11,433 nucleotides of DNA, from the NCBI GenBank assembly GCA_045597845.1, contig JAZLKZ010000118.1, forward strand, positions 1 to 11,433, read 5' to 3'. Position numbers and translations under genes: made by a program. This DNA comes from Colimorpha sp045597845 (GTDB lineage Bacteria; Bacteroidota; Bacteroidia; Bacteroidales; P3). This document shows positions 1-7,396 of this stretch, one piece after another. The notes under the pieces are model-generated. The model saw only the letters and a program-made list of their open reading frames with translations. It made no database searches and was not told the DNA's origin. Position 1 is the first letter of the stretch; each line of letters begins with the position of its first letter.

Positions 1-207
1 TCGCTTACACAAAATTAAAAAAAACTGCAAATAAATAAAATAGAGAACCCTATAATGTGCCCTTGGAGGAAAATGCTCGCCGCGCATAAAGTGAGGCAAG
101 AAAATTTCAGGTAGGCTTGAGGGAGACGTGCTTCAAAAAAAAGAATCAAGCCTTAAGTTCCAATAAGAAATGCAACTTTTGAGTCAAACTAACAAGATGC
201 TAAAGGT

Positions 208-252
208 AAAAAAACAGCCCCCAAAAGAGTCAAGAGACACGATCAAGGGCTG
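208..252 (-). terminator. Probable intrinsic terminator of the T9SS protein gene
   Basis: Read on the minus strand, CAGCCC (252-247) and GGGCTG (220-215) can pair as a 6-bp GC-rich stem, followed at once by seven T residues (214-208). The loop is large at 26 bases, which weakens the call. It lies about 57 bases beyond the TAA at 309-311 that would end the restored long gene, and beyond the premature stop at 373, so it fits as the end of that leftward transcript. Confidence 0.5.
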
Positions 253-268
253 AATGCGGAAAAAAGTT

Positions 269-276
269 TATCTTTG
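269..276 (+). promoter_or_regulatory. Orphan rightward -7 element (TATCTTTG)
   Basis: TATCTTTG followed by C matches the Bacteroidota primary-sigma -7 consensus TAnnTTTG exactly. No TTTG is present 19-21 bases upstream, so only half of the promoter is supported. It faces into the 3' end of the leftward T9SS gene. An ATG lies 24 bases downstream at 300-302 and opens a 70-codon frame antisense to that gene. A transcript from here would be antisense RNA or a short overlapping message. Confidence 0.35.
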
Positions 277-308
277 CATCTCGACCAAAAGTTACAAAAA
301 TGAAACAA

Positions 309-382
309 TTAGCGCACGAGGGTAATGGTACCCTTGTAGGTATGGTAGTCGTTGCGGCCTGCGCGACGGTATCTATATATAT
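309..382 (-). pseudogene. Detached C-terminal tail of the T9SS protein (frameshifted)
   Basis: On the minus strand, beginning in the TA run and shifted relative to the upstream frame, codons read YRYRRAGRNDYHTYKG and then TITLVR, followed by TAA at 309-311. The ending KG-x-I-T-L-x-R is the hallmark finish of the gliding motility-associated C-terminal domain. Adding one TA to the run joins this tail to the 917-residue frame and gives 939 residues with an alternating aromatic and charged strand. Skipping one T also joins the frames but shortens that strand by one residue. The clean tail with its own stop implies the shift is recent, reversible or artefactual. Confidence 0.8.
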
Positions 383-3126
383 GTATAAGAGGCCTGCGGA
401 CAATCGACTCCGTTATAGGTGCCGTCCCACACAAAATGAGGGTCGTTTGAAGAGAACACCAGAACGCCCCAACGGTCGTAAATATAGATGGAGAAATCCT
501 CAAGGTCGTTGACCGTGGAAAGATGGAAGGTGCCATTTGTCTCCAGTCCAGGCGTAAATACATTCGGCATCCAAACGCCGAACTCAACCACGGGGATGAA
601 GAAGGTGGTATCATTCATACATCCCAGCTTGTTGTAGCTCTGCATTGTAACCTGCATAGAGTCGGCAAACTGCTCGAAATGGTGAGAGACAGGGCTTCCA
701 TTAAATTCAGCGCCATCGCCCAAAATCCAATGCGTATGGTCGCGGTAGGCGGAGAGGTCGGCAAAGACCACAATAGGCTCCTGGCGGTCGATATAGGAGG
801 GCGAGAGTTCCCAATCCAACACGGGATAAGGAATGACGTTGATCAGCTTGTGGACGGGGTTGGCCATGCAATTGGCAGGCGCAGGACCGAAGCCCGTAAG
901 TTCGTAGGTTGTGGTACTTTGAGGATGGACCACGATGGTGTCTCGCCCTTGCTGGGCGTCGATTGCAGGATCGTAAGGATCGGCATTCCATGCATAGTGG
1001 TCGGCACCCGAAGCGATGAGCCATGCGGTGTCGCCGAAGCAGATATTGCCATCGGCAGGAATCGAAGAAACGATGGAACTAACCCTGTAGATGTGCACGC
1101 TGTCCCACGCCGTACATCCCTGCGGCGAGGTGACGAGGGCGTAGTAGCTGTTGACGGGATCCGTAGGCGTAACCTCCAGCGAAGCCCCTTGCGCGATAGG
1201 CGGCTGAGAGGTGTCGCCGGTCTGGCGGTACCACTTGAAGGTGCATCCCGCAACGGGACTTGTCACGGTGACATTGGTGCGGGTTCCGTCGCAGACAAAC
1301 GTATCACCCACCACGAGCAAATCGGGCGAATGGAACACCTGCACAACTTGATAGGCGGTATCGGTGCAGCCATCGTCGTTGGTCACGATAAGCGTCACAT
1401 CGTTGTTGTTGCGTTCGAGCAGTTGGGTAAGCGATTGATATTGATCGCTGGTAGTGCCCACAAGCGTGTCCTCGTTGATGATCCAAGTGCGCTCATGCTC
1501 AGCTGGACTAGACATATCGACCAGTGTGACTGGGTCGTCAACGCAATAGCCGTCGCGTTGCACATTGATGAGAGCTTCAGGACTTTCAGGAATACGCACG
1601 ACAAAGTTGGCAGTAGTATAGCAGGTAGAATCGTCGGTATAGGCGGTAACTCGAACACCCTTGTTGCCACCCGATGCGTATTGGTAGGTGGCATCGGTTC
1701 CCACAATCGAGTCGAGCGGGGTTCCGGAGCAAGCGACATTGTCGAAGAAAACCCATGAAGTAGCACTATCAACTGTTTGAATCACGCCTCCATAGCGTGT
1801 ATAATGCTGTGCATGGAGGTTGATGGTTTGGCTGCAGTCGGCCTCCTGGTCGAAATGAACCACAGGCTTGACATTACGCACATTGGCAAAAAGCTCGGTA
1901 GTAAAGGGTTTGGAGGGGTCGAGCGCCGACGTCACGATGCACTTGAATGTCTGTTCGCCCAAGGTGTCGCCCACATTGGCGCCCTCGGAGGGGATGAAGT
2001 CGGCAAGAGAAGGGAGATAGACATTGCCGCTTGCGTTTTGGCCCGCAATAGGCGTAACGGGGCGAAAATGGGTAGCAGCCAACTCGATAGGATTGTAGGC
2101 GTTGATGGGTCCCGAGGTTGAGCAATACCACTGATAGCTCAGCAAATTTTCGGGAGCGACAAGGGTATCTACAGCCGCCGTATTACCTTTGGCGCAGCCC
2201 TTGCTCTGGAGGCTCAACGGCTGATAGTCGCCCGTGATATAGGCATAGATGGGATCTACGTTGTAGATACAATCGCTGGTATAGAGTTCGATGCGTACCG
2301 AATCGTAGAGATACTGGGAAAGGTTGAGTGCTACGAGCGTCCAAGGTTTGTAGCAATAGCTGCAAGTGGTGCCGCCCATTTCAGGACCCGGCAGACCCGC
2401 CACCCACGGCTCGGGCAAAGTACCGGCAAAATGAGGAGCCGGCACACTATACCAAAGGCTGTCGTTGATGGGGAAATTGTTCCAATGTCCTTGGGCATCA
2501 TGTCCCACCACTCGGATAATGAACTCACCGGCTTCTTGTGGAGTGTGGTCGTAGCGACGCGCCACAACGGCATAGTTGATGTACATCAAAGCGTTCTGGG
2601 GTTGAATACGGGTGGTGTAGAACAGCGCTTCGCTACCCTTGTTGTTGCCACTTTGCAGATTGGATGCCTGAACGCAACTTCCAGTGCTGCGCATATCACC
2701 AAGACGGATGCTCGACTGATAGCCGTCGGGAATACGCTGCATCCCCTGCCCTTGCGAATTGACAGTAAATTGGTCGAGACCCGCATCAGCGGCGGTATAG
2801 ATGGTGAAACGATGGTCGTTGGCGTCGGAGAAAGAATGTCCACATGTATTAACCGTATAAGTGCAGTTGCCCGAATAAAGTGACGATGATGTAATTTGCG
2901 AATTGTTACGATAAGATGGAGTGAAAGAGTAGGCACAAGTACTCATTATATTATTTCCAACCGACGCGCCCCCATTGATGCGGTCACCCACCTTGGCGGT
3001 CCAATAGCTTGTACTGCTGTAGGTGTCAAATGTGGTAGGATTTTTCCAACCGGGACATACGGAACCTTGAGCCAGGGCCGACAAGCATGCGGCAAAGGAA
3101 ATCACGAGCAAAACAAAGCATTTCAT
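373..3126 (-). CDS. Large secreted PKD/Ig-like protein with truncated T9SS type B (gliding motility-associated) C-terminal domain
   Basis: The intact frame encodes 917 residues. Residues 1-19 form a signal peptide (Lys-3, hydrophobic core, Ala-Leu-Ala before Gln-20), so export to the periplasm is expected. The middle is a Cys-, Thr- and Ser-rich series of Ig-like repeats. A PKD-like module spans about 770-846 (GDG near 803-805, then SPVSHHF). From 851 the sequence matches the gliding motility-associated C-terminal domain (VWMPNVFTPG, IYDRWGVLVF, WDGTYNGVDCPQASYTYI). In this family that domain directs passage through the type IX system and surface attachment. Here it stops early at a TAG (373-375); the expected tail is found downstream in another frame. 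The likely role is a surface adhesin or structural protein, with no ligand predictable. No clear promoter was seen between it and tgt. The start is fixed by the signal peptide. The family call is firm; the functional state of this allele is not. Confidence 0.85.
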   Translation of the reverse strand: MKCFVLLVISFAACLSALAQGSVCPGWKNPTTFDTYSSTSYWTAKVGDRINGGASVGNNIMSTCAYSFTPSYRNNSQITSSSLYSGNCTYTVNTCGHSFSDANDHRFTIYTAADAGLDQFTVNSQGQGMQRIPDGYQSSIRLGDMRSTGSCVQASNLQSGNNKGSEALFYTTRIQPQNALMYINYAVVARRYDHTPQEAGEFIIRVVGHDAQGHWNNFPINDSLWYSVPAPHFAGTLPEPWVAGLPGPEMGGTTCSYCYKPWTLVALNLSQYLYDSVRIELYTSDCIYNVDPIYAYITGDYQPLSLQSKGCAKGNTAAVDTLVAPENLLSYQWYCSTSGPINAYNPIELAATHFRPVTPIAGQNASGNVYLPSLADFIPSEGANVGDTLGEQTFKCIVTSALDPSKPFTTELFANVRNVKPVVHFDQEADCSQTINLHAQHYTRYGGVIQTVDSATSWVFFDNVACSGTPLDSIVGTDATYQYASGGNKGVRVTAYTDDSTCYTTANFVVRIPESPEALINVQRDGYCVDDPVTLVDMSSPAEHERTWIINEDTLVGTTSDQYQSLTQLLERNNNDVTLIVTNDDGCTDTAYQVVQVFHSPDLLVVGDTFVCDGTRTNVTVTSPVAGCTFKWYRQTGDTSQPPIAQGASLEVTPTDPVNSYYALVTSPQGCTAWDSVHIYRVSSIVSSIPADGNICFGDTAWLIASGADHYAWNADPYDPAIDAQQGRDTIVVHPQSTTTYELTGFGPAPANCMANPVHKLINVIPYPVLDWELSPSYIDRQEPIVVFADLSAYRDHTHWILGDGAEFNGSPVSHHFEQFADSMQVTMQSYNKLGCMNDTTFFIPVVEFGVWMPNVFTPGLETNGTFHLSTVNDLEDFSIYIYDRWGVLVFSSNDPHFVWDGTYNGVDCPQASYTYI
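374..382. repeat. TA dinucleotide run at the frameshift point
   Basis: The plus strand reads TATATATAT between C373 and G383. The premature TAG of the minus-strand gene overlaps its left end. Loss or gain of one TA unit moves the reading frame by two bases, exactly the change needed to join the T9SS protein to its tail. The run is short for a classic contingency locus. Confidence 0.8.
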
Positions 3127-3259
3127 TTTGAACGAAGAATTAAAAATGAAGAATATCGATGTATAGAATTGGGGGTGAGGTTAGAATGAGGATATAATAA
3201 TACTTTATTATAATGACAACATTTTATTGAAATTGTTGCACGAGGTTGAAAAAAAAATA

Positions 3260-4390
3260 TCACACGCGCCGAGAAAGCATAGGCACAAGGGCGTTTTTCC
3301 ACGAAACGAAATCCCCTTCAAGGATGTGTTGGCGAGCCTCACGCACGAGACGCAGATAGAACGCCAGGTTATGAATGGAGCAGATTTGTAGTCCAAGAAT
3401 CTCCTCGGCACGAATGAGGTGGTGGAGGTATGCGAAAGTATATACACGGTCGCACTCTGCAGTGCTTTCGGGATCGATTGGCTCGAAGCAGGTCTCCCAT
3501 TTCTTGTTCTTGATGTTAACCGTGCCGTTCATGGTGAACAGCAAGCCGTTGCGACCATTTCGGGTAGGCATCACACAGTCGAACATATCCACGCCACGTT
3601 CGATGGCCTCAAGCAGGTTGGCGGGCGTACCCACCCCCATCAGATAGCGAGGATGGTCGGTAGGGAGAATTCCGTTGACAACCTCGATCATCTCGTACAT
3701 GACCTCCGTAGGCTCCCCCACAGCAAGTCCGCCGATAGCGTAGCCCAATGCCTCCTTGGAAGCGATATATTCGGCGCTTTTGCGACGCAGATCTCGATAC
3801 TGGCAGCCCTGTACGATGGGGAACAAAGCCTGGTTGTATCCATAAAGCGGCTCCGTTTCTCCGAAACGTTTCACGCAACGGTCGAGCCAGCGGTGGGTAC
3901 GCTCCATCGACTGCTTGGCGTAGTTGTAGTCGGCATCACCCGGACAGCACTCGTCAAACGCCATGATGATGTCGGCACCGATGACACGCTGGATATCCAT
4001 CACGTTTTCGGGAGTGAAAAGGTGTTTGGAGCCGTCGACATGAGAGCGGAACGTGCATCCCTCCTCCTTGATTTTGCGATTGTCGGCAAGCGAGAAAACC
4101 TGGAATCCGCCACTATCGGTGAGCAACGGCCGTTCCCAGCCGTTGAACTTGTGGAGGCCGCCGGCGGCACGCAGAATGTCGAGGCCTGGGCGGAGATAGA
4201 GATGATAGGTATTGCCCAGAATAATCTTAGCGTCAATATCCTGACGCAATTCGCGCTGATGCACAGCCTTCACGCTGCCCTGAGTACCGACAGGCATGAA
4301 GATAGGCGTAGGGATGTCGCCGTGGTCGGTATGCAGCACGCCAGCACGTGCATTACTGCATTTGTCGGAAGCCGTTAGGGTAAAGTTCAT
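3260..4390 (-). CDS. tgt: Queuine/preQ1 tRNA-guanine transglycosylase
   Basis: The 376-residue product has the normal length for bacterial TGT, which swaps guanine-34 for preQ1 in tRNAs with GUN anticodons, a step of queuosine synthesis in the cytosol. Family motifs are clear: LGNTYHLYLRPG (58-69), TDSGGFQ with catalytic Asp-92, FDEC (Asp-146), GGLAVGE (220-226), and FDCVMPTRNGR with nucleophile Asp-271. The zinc-site region is unusual. The CxCxxC found in zinc-containing bacterial TGTs aligns without gaps to Ser-309, Ala-311 and Asp-314, while the fourth ligand His-340 (SIHN) remains. Substrate-pocket residues look normal, so the enzyme is probably active but may lack structural zinc. A -7 element sits just upstream. 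The stop (3260-3262) is followed by a T run without an obvious stem. Confidence 0.97.
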   Translation of the reverse strand: MNFTLTASDKCSNARAGVLHTDHGDIPTPIFMPVGTQGSVKAVHQRELRQDIDAKIILGNTYHLYLRPGLDILRAAGGLHKFNGWERPLLTDSGGFQVFSLADNRKIKEEGCTFRSHVDGSKHLFTPENVMDIQRVIGADIIMAFDECCPGDADYNYAKQSMERTHRWLDRCVKRFGETEPLYGYNQALFPIVQGCQYRDLRRKSAEYIASKEALGYAIGGLAVGEPTEVMYEMIEVVNGILPTDHPRYLMGVGTPANLLEAIERGVDMFDCVMPTRNGRNGLLFTMNGTVNIKNKKWETCFEPIDPESTAECDRVYTFAYLHHLIRAEEILGLQICSIHNLAFYLRLVREARQHILEGDFVSWKNALVPMLSRRV

Positions 4391-4411
4391 TTGTTGTTAG
4401 TAATTATGGTG

Positions 4412-4419
4412 CAAATATA
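4412..4419 (-). promoter_or_regulatory. -7 promoter element of tgt (TATATTTG)
   Basis: On the minus strand TATATTTG matches TAnnTTTG exactly and is followed by CACC. Initiation would fall near 4405, giving a leader of roughly 15 bases before the tgt ATG. No good TTTG was found 19-21 bases upstream (one lies 31 bases away), so the -33 part is weak. Confidence 0.55.
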
Positions 4420-4442
4420 CATGTTTTTTTGGAATTAATAAC

Positions 4443-4450
4443 TATTTTTG
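4443..4450 (+). promoter_or_regulatory. -7 promoter element of the glycosyltransferase unit (TATTTTTG)
   Basis: TATTTTTG matches TAnnTTTG and lies 85 bases upstream of the glycosyltransferase ATG at 4536, back to back with the tgt -7 element. The nearest upstream TTTG (4428-4431) is only 11 bases away, so spacing is not canonical. Placement in a divergent intergenic gap supports it. The leader between it and the gene shows no evident structure. Confidence 0.45.
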
Positions 4451-4535
4451 CAAACGAAACCAAACTAAGTTTTATTCTTTAATTCACTTTGGGGAAACAC
4501 ATTCCTCCTCTCGCACATAACGCACATACCGAACC

Positions 4536-5672
4536 ATGGATTTTTCTGCAGTCACAACCAACATCTACGTCTTACCATTGCTTGTCGCCACCGTCGTCTC
4601 GTTTATATTTCTGACGGTCCACTACGGGTTGTTCTATCTTGCCCCCACACGCAAGAAGAACCAATCCCGCGCAACCACAGAGATGAAGCCTATGGTATCC
4701 ATCATTCTCACAGCCCACAACGACGCAGAATGGCTCCGCGAGAATCTTGTCTATCTTTTGGAGCAGGACTACCCCAACTTCGAAGTTGTAGTGGTTGATT
4801 ATCTCTCAACAGACGACACGACATTTGTATTGCAAGTTTGCGGAGACAACTACCCCAACCTCAAAGTAGTAAAGATTGCGCAAGACGTCAACATGTTCCA
4901 CAGCAAGAAATTTCCCTTGTCGGTAGGCATAAAATCCGCCAGCCGTGAGAGCAACATCATGCTGTTTATCGACGCCAACTGCGTGCCAAAAGGCTTCAAT
5001 TGGGTCAGCTCCATGGTGAAAGGCTACACCAATTCCGAAAAGCAGATAGTGCTTGGCTATTGCGGACTCAAGCAAGAACCCACGCTGCTCAACGCCGTAC
5101 AGCAATACGAAAACCTTGTAAACAACCTTTCCATGTTGAGTGCGGCAATACATTCCCACCCCTACACAGGATGCGGGCGCAACCTCTCCTACCATCGCGA
5201 CTTCTTCTACGAACAGGGGGCATTTACCAGCCACTACACAGAGTCGGAAGGCGCCGACGACATGTTTGTAAACCAGAACGCAAAAGGCAAAAACACCAGC
5301 ATCGTAATCGACCCCGAATCGTACGTGATTGCAAAAGCGCAAGAAAGCCACCTGCAATGGATGCAGCAACGGCGCAGCCGTCAAGCCTCGCGGCGACATT
5401 ATTCCATAGGGCTCAAAATGCAACATGCGCTTCATCCCCTCGCAACGGTGCTATTCTACGCTTCGCTGATTGCATTGGTGGCAATGGGATTTCCTTGGGA
5501 GATTGCACTCGGAGTCTTCGTACTCAAAACGGCATGGCAAATATTCACATTATCCAAGGCTTCCAAGAAGTTTGAATGCGACAAGATTTTCTGGTACGCC
5601 CCACTTTTTGAAATTTATTTTTTGTTTGCAAATACTTTTTTGCACTTCATTCCGTTACATAATAGAAAATAA
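4536..5672 (+). CDS. Membrane-associated family 2 glycosyltransferase
   Basis: The 378-residue product has an N-terminal membrane segment (about 10-33), a GT-A type glycosyltransferase domain, and two to three hydrophobic segments near the C terminus (about 300-318, 322-338, 352-372). The GT2 core is recognisable: MVSIILTAHNDAEWL (53-67), VVVVDYLSTDD (84-94), a metal/nucleotide-binding FIDANCVP with Asp-146, an acidic GADD (Asp-241, Asp-242) as candidate catalytic base region, and QWMQQRRSR (274-282) resembling the QxxRW motif. It should transfer a sugar from a nucleotide donor at the cytoplasmic face of the inner membrane to a lipid- or envelope-linked acceptor; donor and acceptor cannot be read from sequence. 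It leads a rightward run with the sigma factor and barrel protein, 85 bases ahead of the former with no terminator seen between. Confidence 0.88.
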   Translation: MDFSAVTTNIYVLPLLVATVVSFIFLTVHYGLFYLAPTRKKNQSRATTEMKPMVSIILTAHNDAEWLRENLVYLLEQDYPNFEVVVVDYLSTDDTTFVLQVCGDNYPNLKVVKIAQDVNMFHSKKFPLSVGIKSASRESNIMLFIDANCVPKGFNWVSSMVKGYTNSEKQIVLGYCGLKQEPTLLNAVQQYENLVNNLSMLSAAIHSHPYTGCGRNLSYHRDFFYEQGAFTSHYTESEGADDMFVNQNAKGKNTSIVIDPESYVIAKAQESHLQWMQQRRSRQASRRHYSIGLKMQHALHPLATVLFYASLIALVAMGFPWEIALGVFVLKTAWQIFTLSKASKKFECDKIFWYAPLFEIYFLFANTFLHFIPLHNRK

Positions 5673-5675
5673 CAC

Positions 5676-5737
5676 TTGACGGCGTTTGCTGAAGTGCTGA
5701 ATCGTTGCATTGCGACACCATCGAATCAAACCGTCAA
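5676..5737. repeat. Imperfect inverted repeat in the sigma factor leader
   Basis: The left arm TTGACGGCGTTTG (5676-5688) pairs with the right arm CAAACCGTCAA (5727-5737), leaving a two-base bulge. The 38-base interior could form a small inner hairpin. It begins three bases past the glycosyltransferase stop and ends 20 bases before the sigma factor TTG start. No T run follows, so it is not a typical intrinsic terminator. It could be an RNA structure affecting translation, an operator, or chance. Confidence 0.45.
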
Positions 5738-5757
5738 ACATCAAAATCACCTGAAAG

Positions 5758-6357
5758 TTGGTACAATTTTCGACAGAGAAAGCACAGCGCGACTACCAAT
5801 TGGTATGCGCAGCCCGCGAGAAAGGCGACCAGCATGCCTATGCAATGCTGATGCAGTACTATCGTGAGCCGCTTTACCTCATGCTGTTGAAGATGACCAA
5901 CAACCCCATAGAAGCCGACGACCTCACCATAGAAACGTTCGGCAAAGCTTTCTGTTCGTTGCATCTCTACACTCCCACCCACGCCTTCAGCACATGGCTG
6001 TTCTCTATAGCCTCCAACAAATGCATCGACCACATTAGGCGCAAACGCATGGAGACGGTGCCTCTGACGGCTCTCTCTTCGCAAGAGAACGAATTCTACG
6101 AATATCCGCTCCCTTCAGACCTGCCCTCTCCGGAAGAAGAGGTCATCACCGCCCAACGGATCGAGCTGCTCCACAACGTCGTGAACCAGCTGAAACCACG
6201 CTACAGAAAGATGATTCAAATGCGTTACTTCGACGAGCTTTCCTACGAGGAAATTGCAGAACAGATGCATCTTCCCATGGGAACTGTCAAGGTACAATTG
6301 CTTCGAGCGAGGAAACTCCTTGCTGAAATCCTCAAAAACAAGAACGGACAAATCTGA
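5758..6357 (+). CDS. ECF-like RNA polymerase sigma factor (sigma-70 family), TTG start
   Basis: The 199-residue product has the two-domain layout of group 4 sigma factors. Region 2 runs about 24-98, with DDLTIETFGKAF (54-65) and STWLFSIASNKCIDHIRR (78-95), which bind core polymerase and the -10 region. Region 4 runs about 135-192, with the helix-turn-helix SYEEIAEQMHLPMGTVKVQ (162-180) for -35 recognition. The start is TTG at 5758. An in-frame TGA lies at 5752-5754 and the next ATG (5842) would delete the first helix, while MVQFSTEKAQRDYQLV resembles the N terminus of Bacteroides homologues as I recall them. No anti-sigma factor gene of the FecR type lies next to it, so it may be controlled by level rather than by a membrane anti-sigma factor. 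It is 85 bases downstream of the glycosyltransferase and 54 bases ahead of a barrel protein, probably in the same transcript. Confidence 0.92.
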   Translation: MVQFSTEKAQRDYQLVCAAREKGDQHAYAMLMQYYREPLYLMLLKMTNNPIEADDLTIETFGKAFCSLHLYTPTHAFSTWLFSIASNKCIDHIRRKRMETVPLTALSSQENEFYEYPLPSDLPSPEEEVITAQRIELLHNVVNQLKPRYRKMIQMRYFDELSYEEIAEQMHLPMGTVKVQLLRARKLLAEILKNKNGQI

Positions 6358-6411
6358 CATTCAGCAAGCACTACGCCCGACAAGAAAGCCCCTCGAAACG
6401 GAATCCACGCC

Positions 6412-7368
6412 ATGAAAAAGCCTCCCCCTCGCCCTCGCGGCTTGAACAATATCCTTCCCTCGCTTTTCCTTCGACTTGGTGACATACGTTTGCTCGTATG
6501 CGGTATTTTGTTCTGCCTACTCTCTTTCGATTCCCCCGCACAAAAATCATACGAAGGACTGTCGGTTTTTGTTGATGGAGGCGCTTTGTTCTCGAGCGAC
6601 AAACACGCCAATTTCTACAACGGACAACCCGGGAACGAGAACAACATCCTTCGCGTGCTGCACAGCCAAGCCTACGGACTGGAAATATGGCAAGATTTGC
6701 GCAACCAAGGCTATCTTTATGAGATAGACAACTATACAGGAATGACCATATCGGACGGCGAATACCCCGTAATGGACTTCCGCCCCACCTATCAGATCGG
6801 GCTGGGCATTCGCTATGCCTATCCCCACAACTGGGGCTGGATGTTCCGCGTGGGCTATTCCAGTCTCACAGCCATAGGAGCCTTCAACATCGACAACGCA
6901 CTTCCCACCAGCATCCTCACCAACCAAGACCGATACATCACTTGCGGCATCATCGGAGAAGAGAGCCGCATCAACCTCGACCTTGGACTTTTCAAGCGAT
7001 TCAATCTCGGGAAATCCCTTTACCTTGAACTTGCATGCGGATTCAACCTCAACAATACCAAAGTGCTCGCCAACGACATTGAAGTGGGTGGAAAAACATA
7101 CAACATCCTTGATATTTGGGGCAGCAGCGAACTCTACGCCGGAGTAGGAACCTACGACTACATCAACCAAGGCGCCATCGGAATTGGAGGATACGCCTCA
7201 AGTTCAATAGGCTACACATTTAGAGCAATTGGCAGCATCCACTTGGGTTACCACTGTTACTACAACCAAACGCATTACAAAGGCTACAACGATACAGACC
7301 CCTATTTGATGCAGCATAGCATCTTTCTCAGAGCCGACATCTATAATTTTTCATTCTGGGACGAGTAA
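6412..7368 (+). CDS. Predicted outer-membrane beta-barrel protein, uncharacterised
   Basis: The 318-residue product has a basic, proline-rich start, a hydrophobic core at about 25-39 and a cleavage-like SPAQ (41-44), consistent with a long signal peptide. The cysteine at 30 lies inside the hydrophobic core, so this is unlikely to be a lipoprotein. The mature part alternates polar and hydrophobic or aromatic residues with repeated glycines (YQIGLGIRYAY, WMFRVGYSSL, INLDLGLFKRFNLG, LYLELACGFNL, IGIGGYASSSIGYTF, SIHLGYHCYYN), the pattern of amphipathic beta strands in an outer-membrane barrel of roughly 8-12 strands. The last residues lack the usual terminal Phe. I do not recognise a named family. 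Its position 54 bases after the sigma factor suggests co-expression, perhaps as an envelope protein or target of that sigma factor. Confidence 0.72.
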   Translation: MKKPPPRPRGLNNILPSLFLRLGDIRLLVCGILFCLLSFDSPAQKSYEGLSVFVDGGALFSSDKHANFYNGQPGNENNILRVLHSQAYGLEIWQDLRNQGYLYEIDNYTGMTISDGEYPVMDFRPTYQIGLGIRYAYPHNWGWMFRVGYSSLTAIGAFNIDNALPTSILTNQDRYITCGIIGEESRINLDLGLFKRFNLGKSLYLELACGFNLNNTKVLANDIEVGGKTYNILDIWGSSELYAGVGTYDYINQGAIGIGGYASSSIGYTFRAIGSIHLGYHCYYNQTHYKGYNDTDPYLMQHSIFLRADIYNFSFWDE

Positions 7369-7396
7369 GCACAATTAAGAGTTGAGAGTTCACCTA

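Larger units (their letters stand above)
1..308. other. Intergenic left edge, no gene seen
   Basis: No credible protein or RNA gene is visible here. The stretch is A-rich. It contains a weak hairpin (arms 113-120 and 146-153, 8 bp, 25-base loop), a better terminator candidate at 208-252 and a rightward -7 element at 269-276, both listed separately. A minus-strand TAATTTTG at 10-17 resembles a Bacteroidota -7 element and could serve a leftward gene beyond the window edge, but it has no matching -33 element and lies in AT-rich sequence. Confidence 0.6.

Noticed and set aside
373..383. Programmed ribosomal frameshift to join the T9SS tail
   Set aside because: A +1 slip at ATA-TAG would need re-pairing of the isoleucine tRNA with TAT, a poor match, and no stimulatory structure is obvious. 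TA-unit change or sequence error is simpler, though not excluded by data.
523..1758. Long open frame (411 codons) on the plus strand
   Set aside because: It is antisense to the T9SS protein, whose minus-strand frame has a signal peptide, PKD module and family motifs. The plus-strand translation shows no recognisable domain.
3419..4378. Open frame of 319 codons on the plus strand
   Set aside because: It lies entirely opposite tgt, which has all catalytic motifs; no independent promoter or domain is evident.
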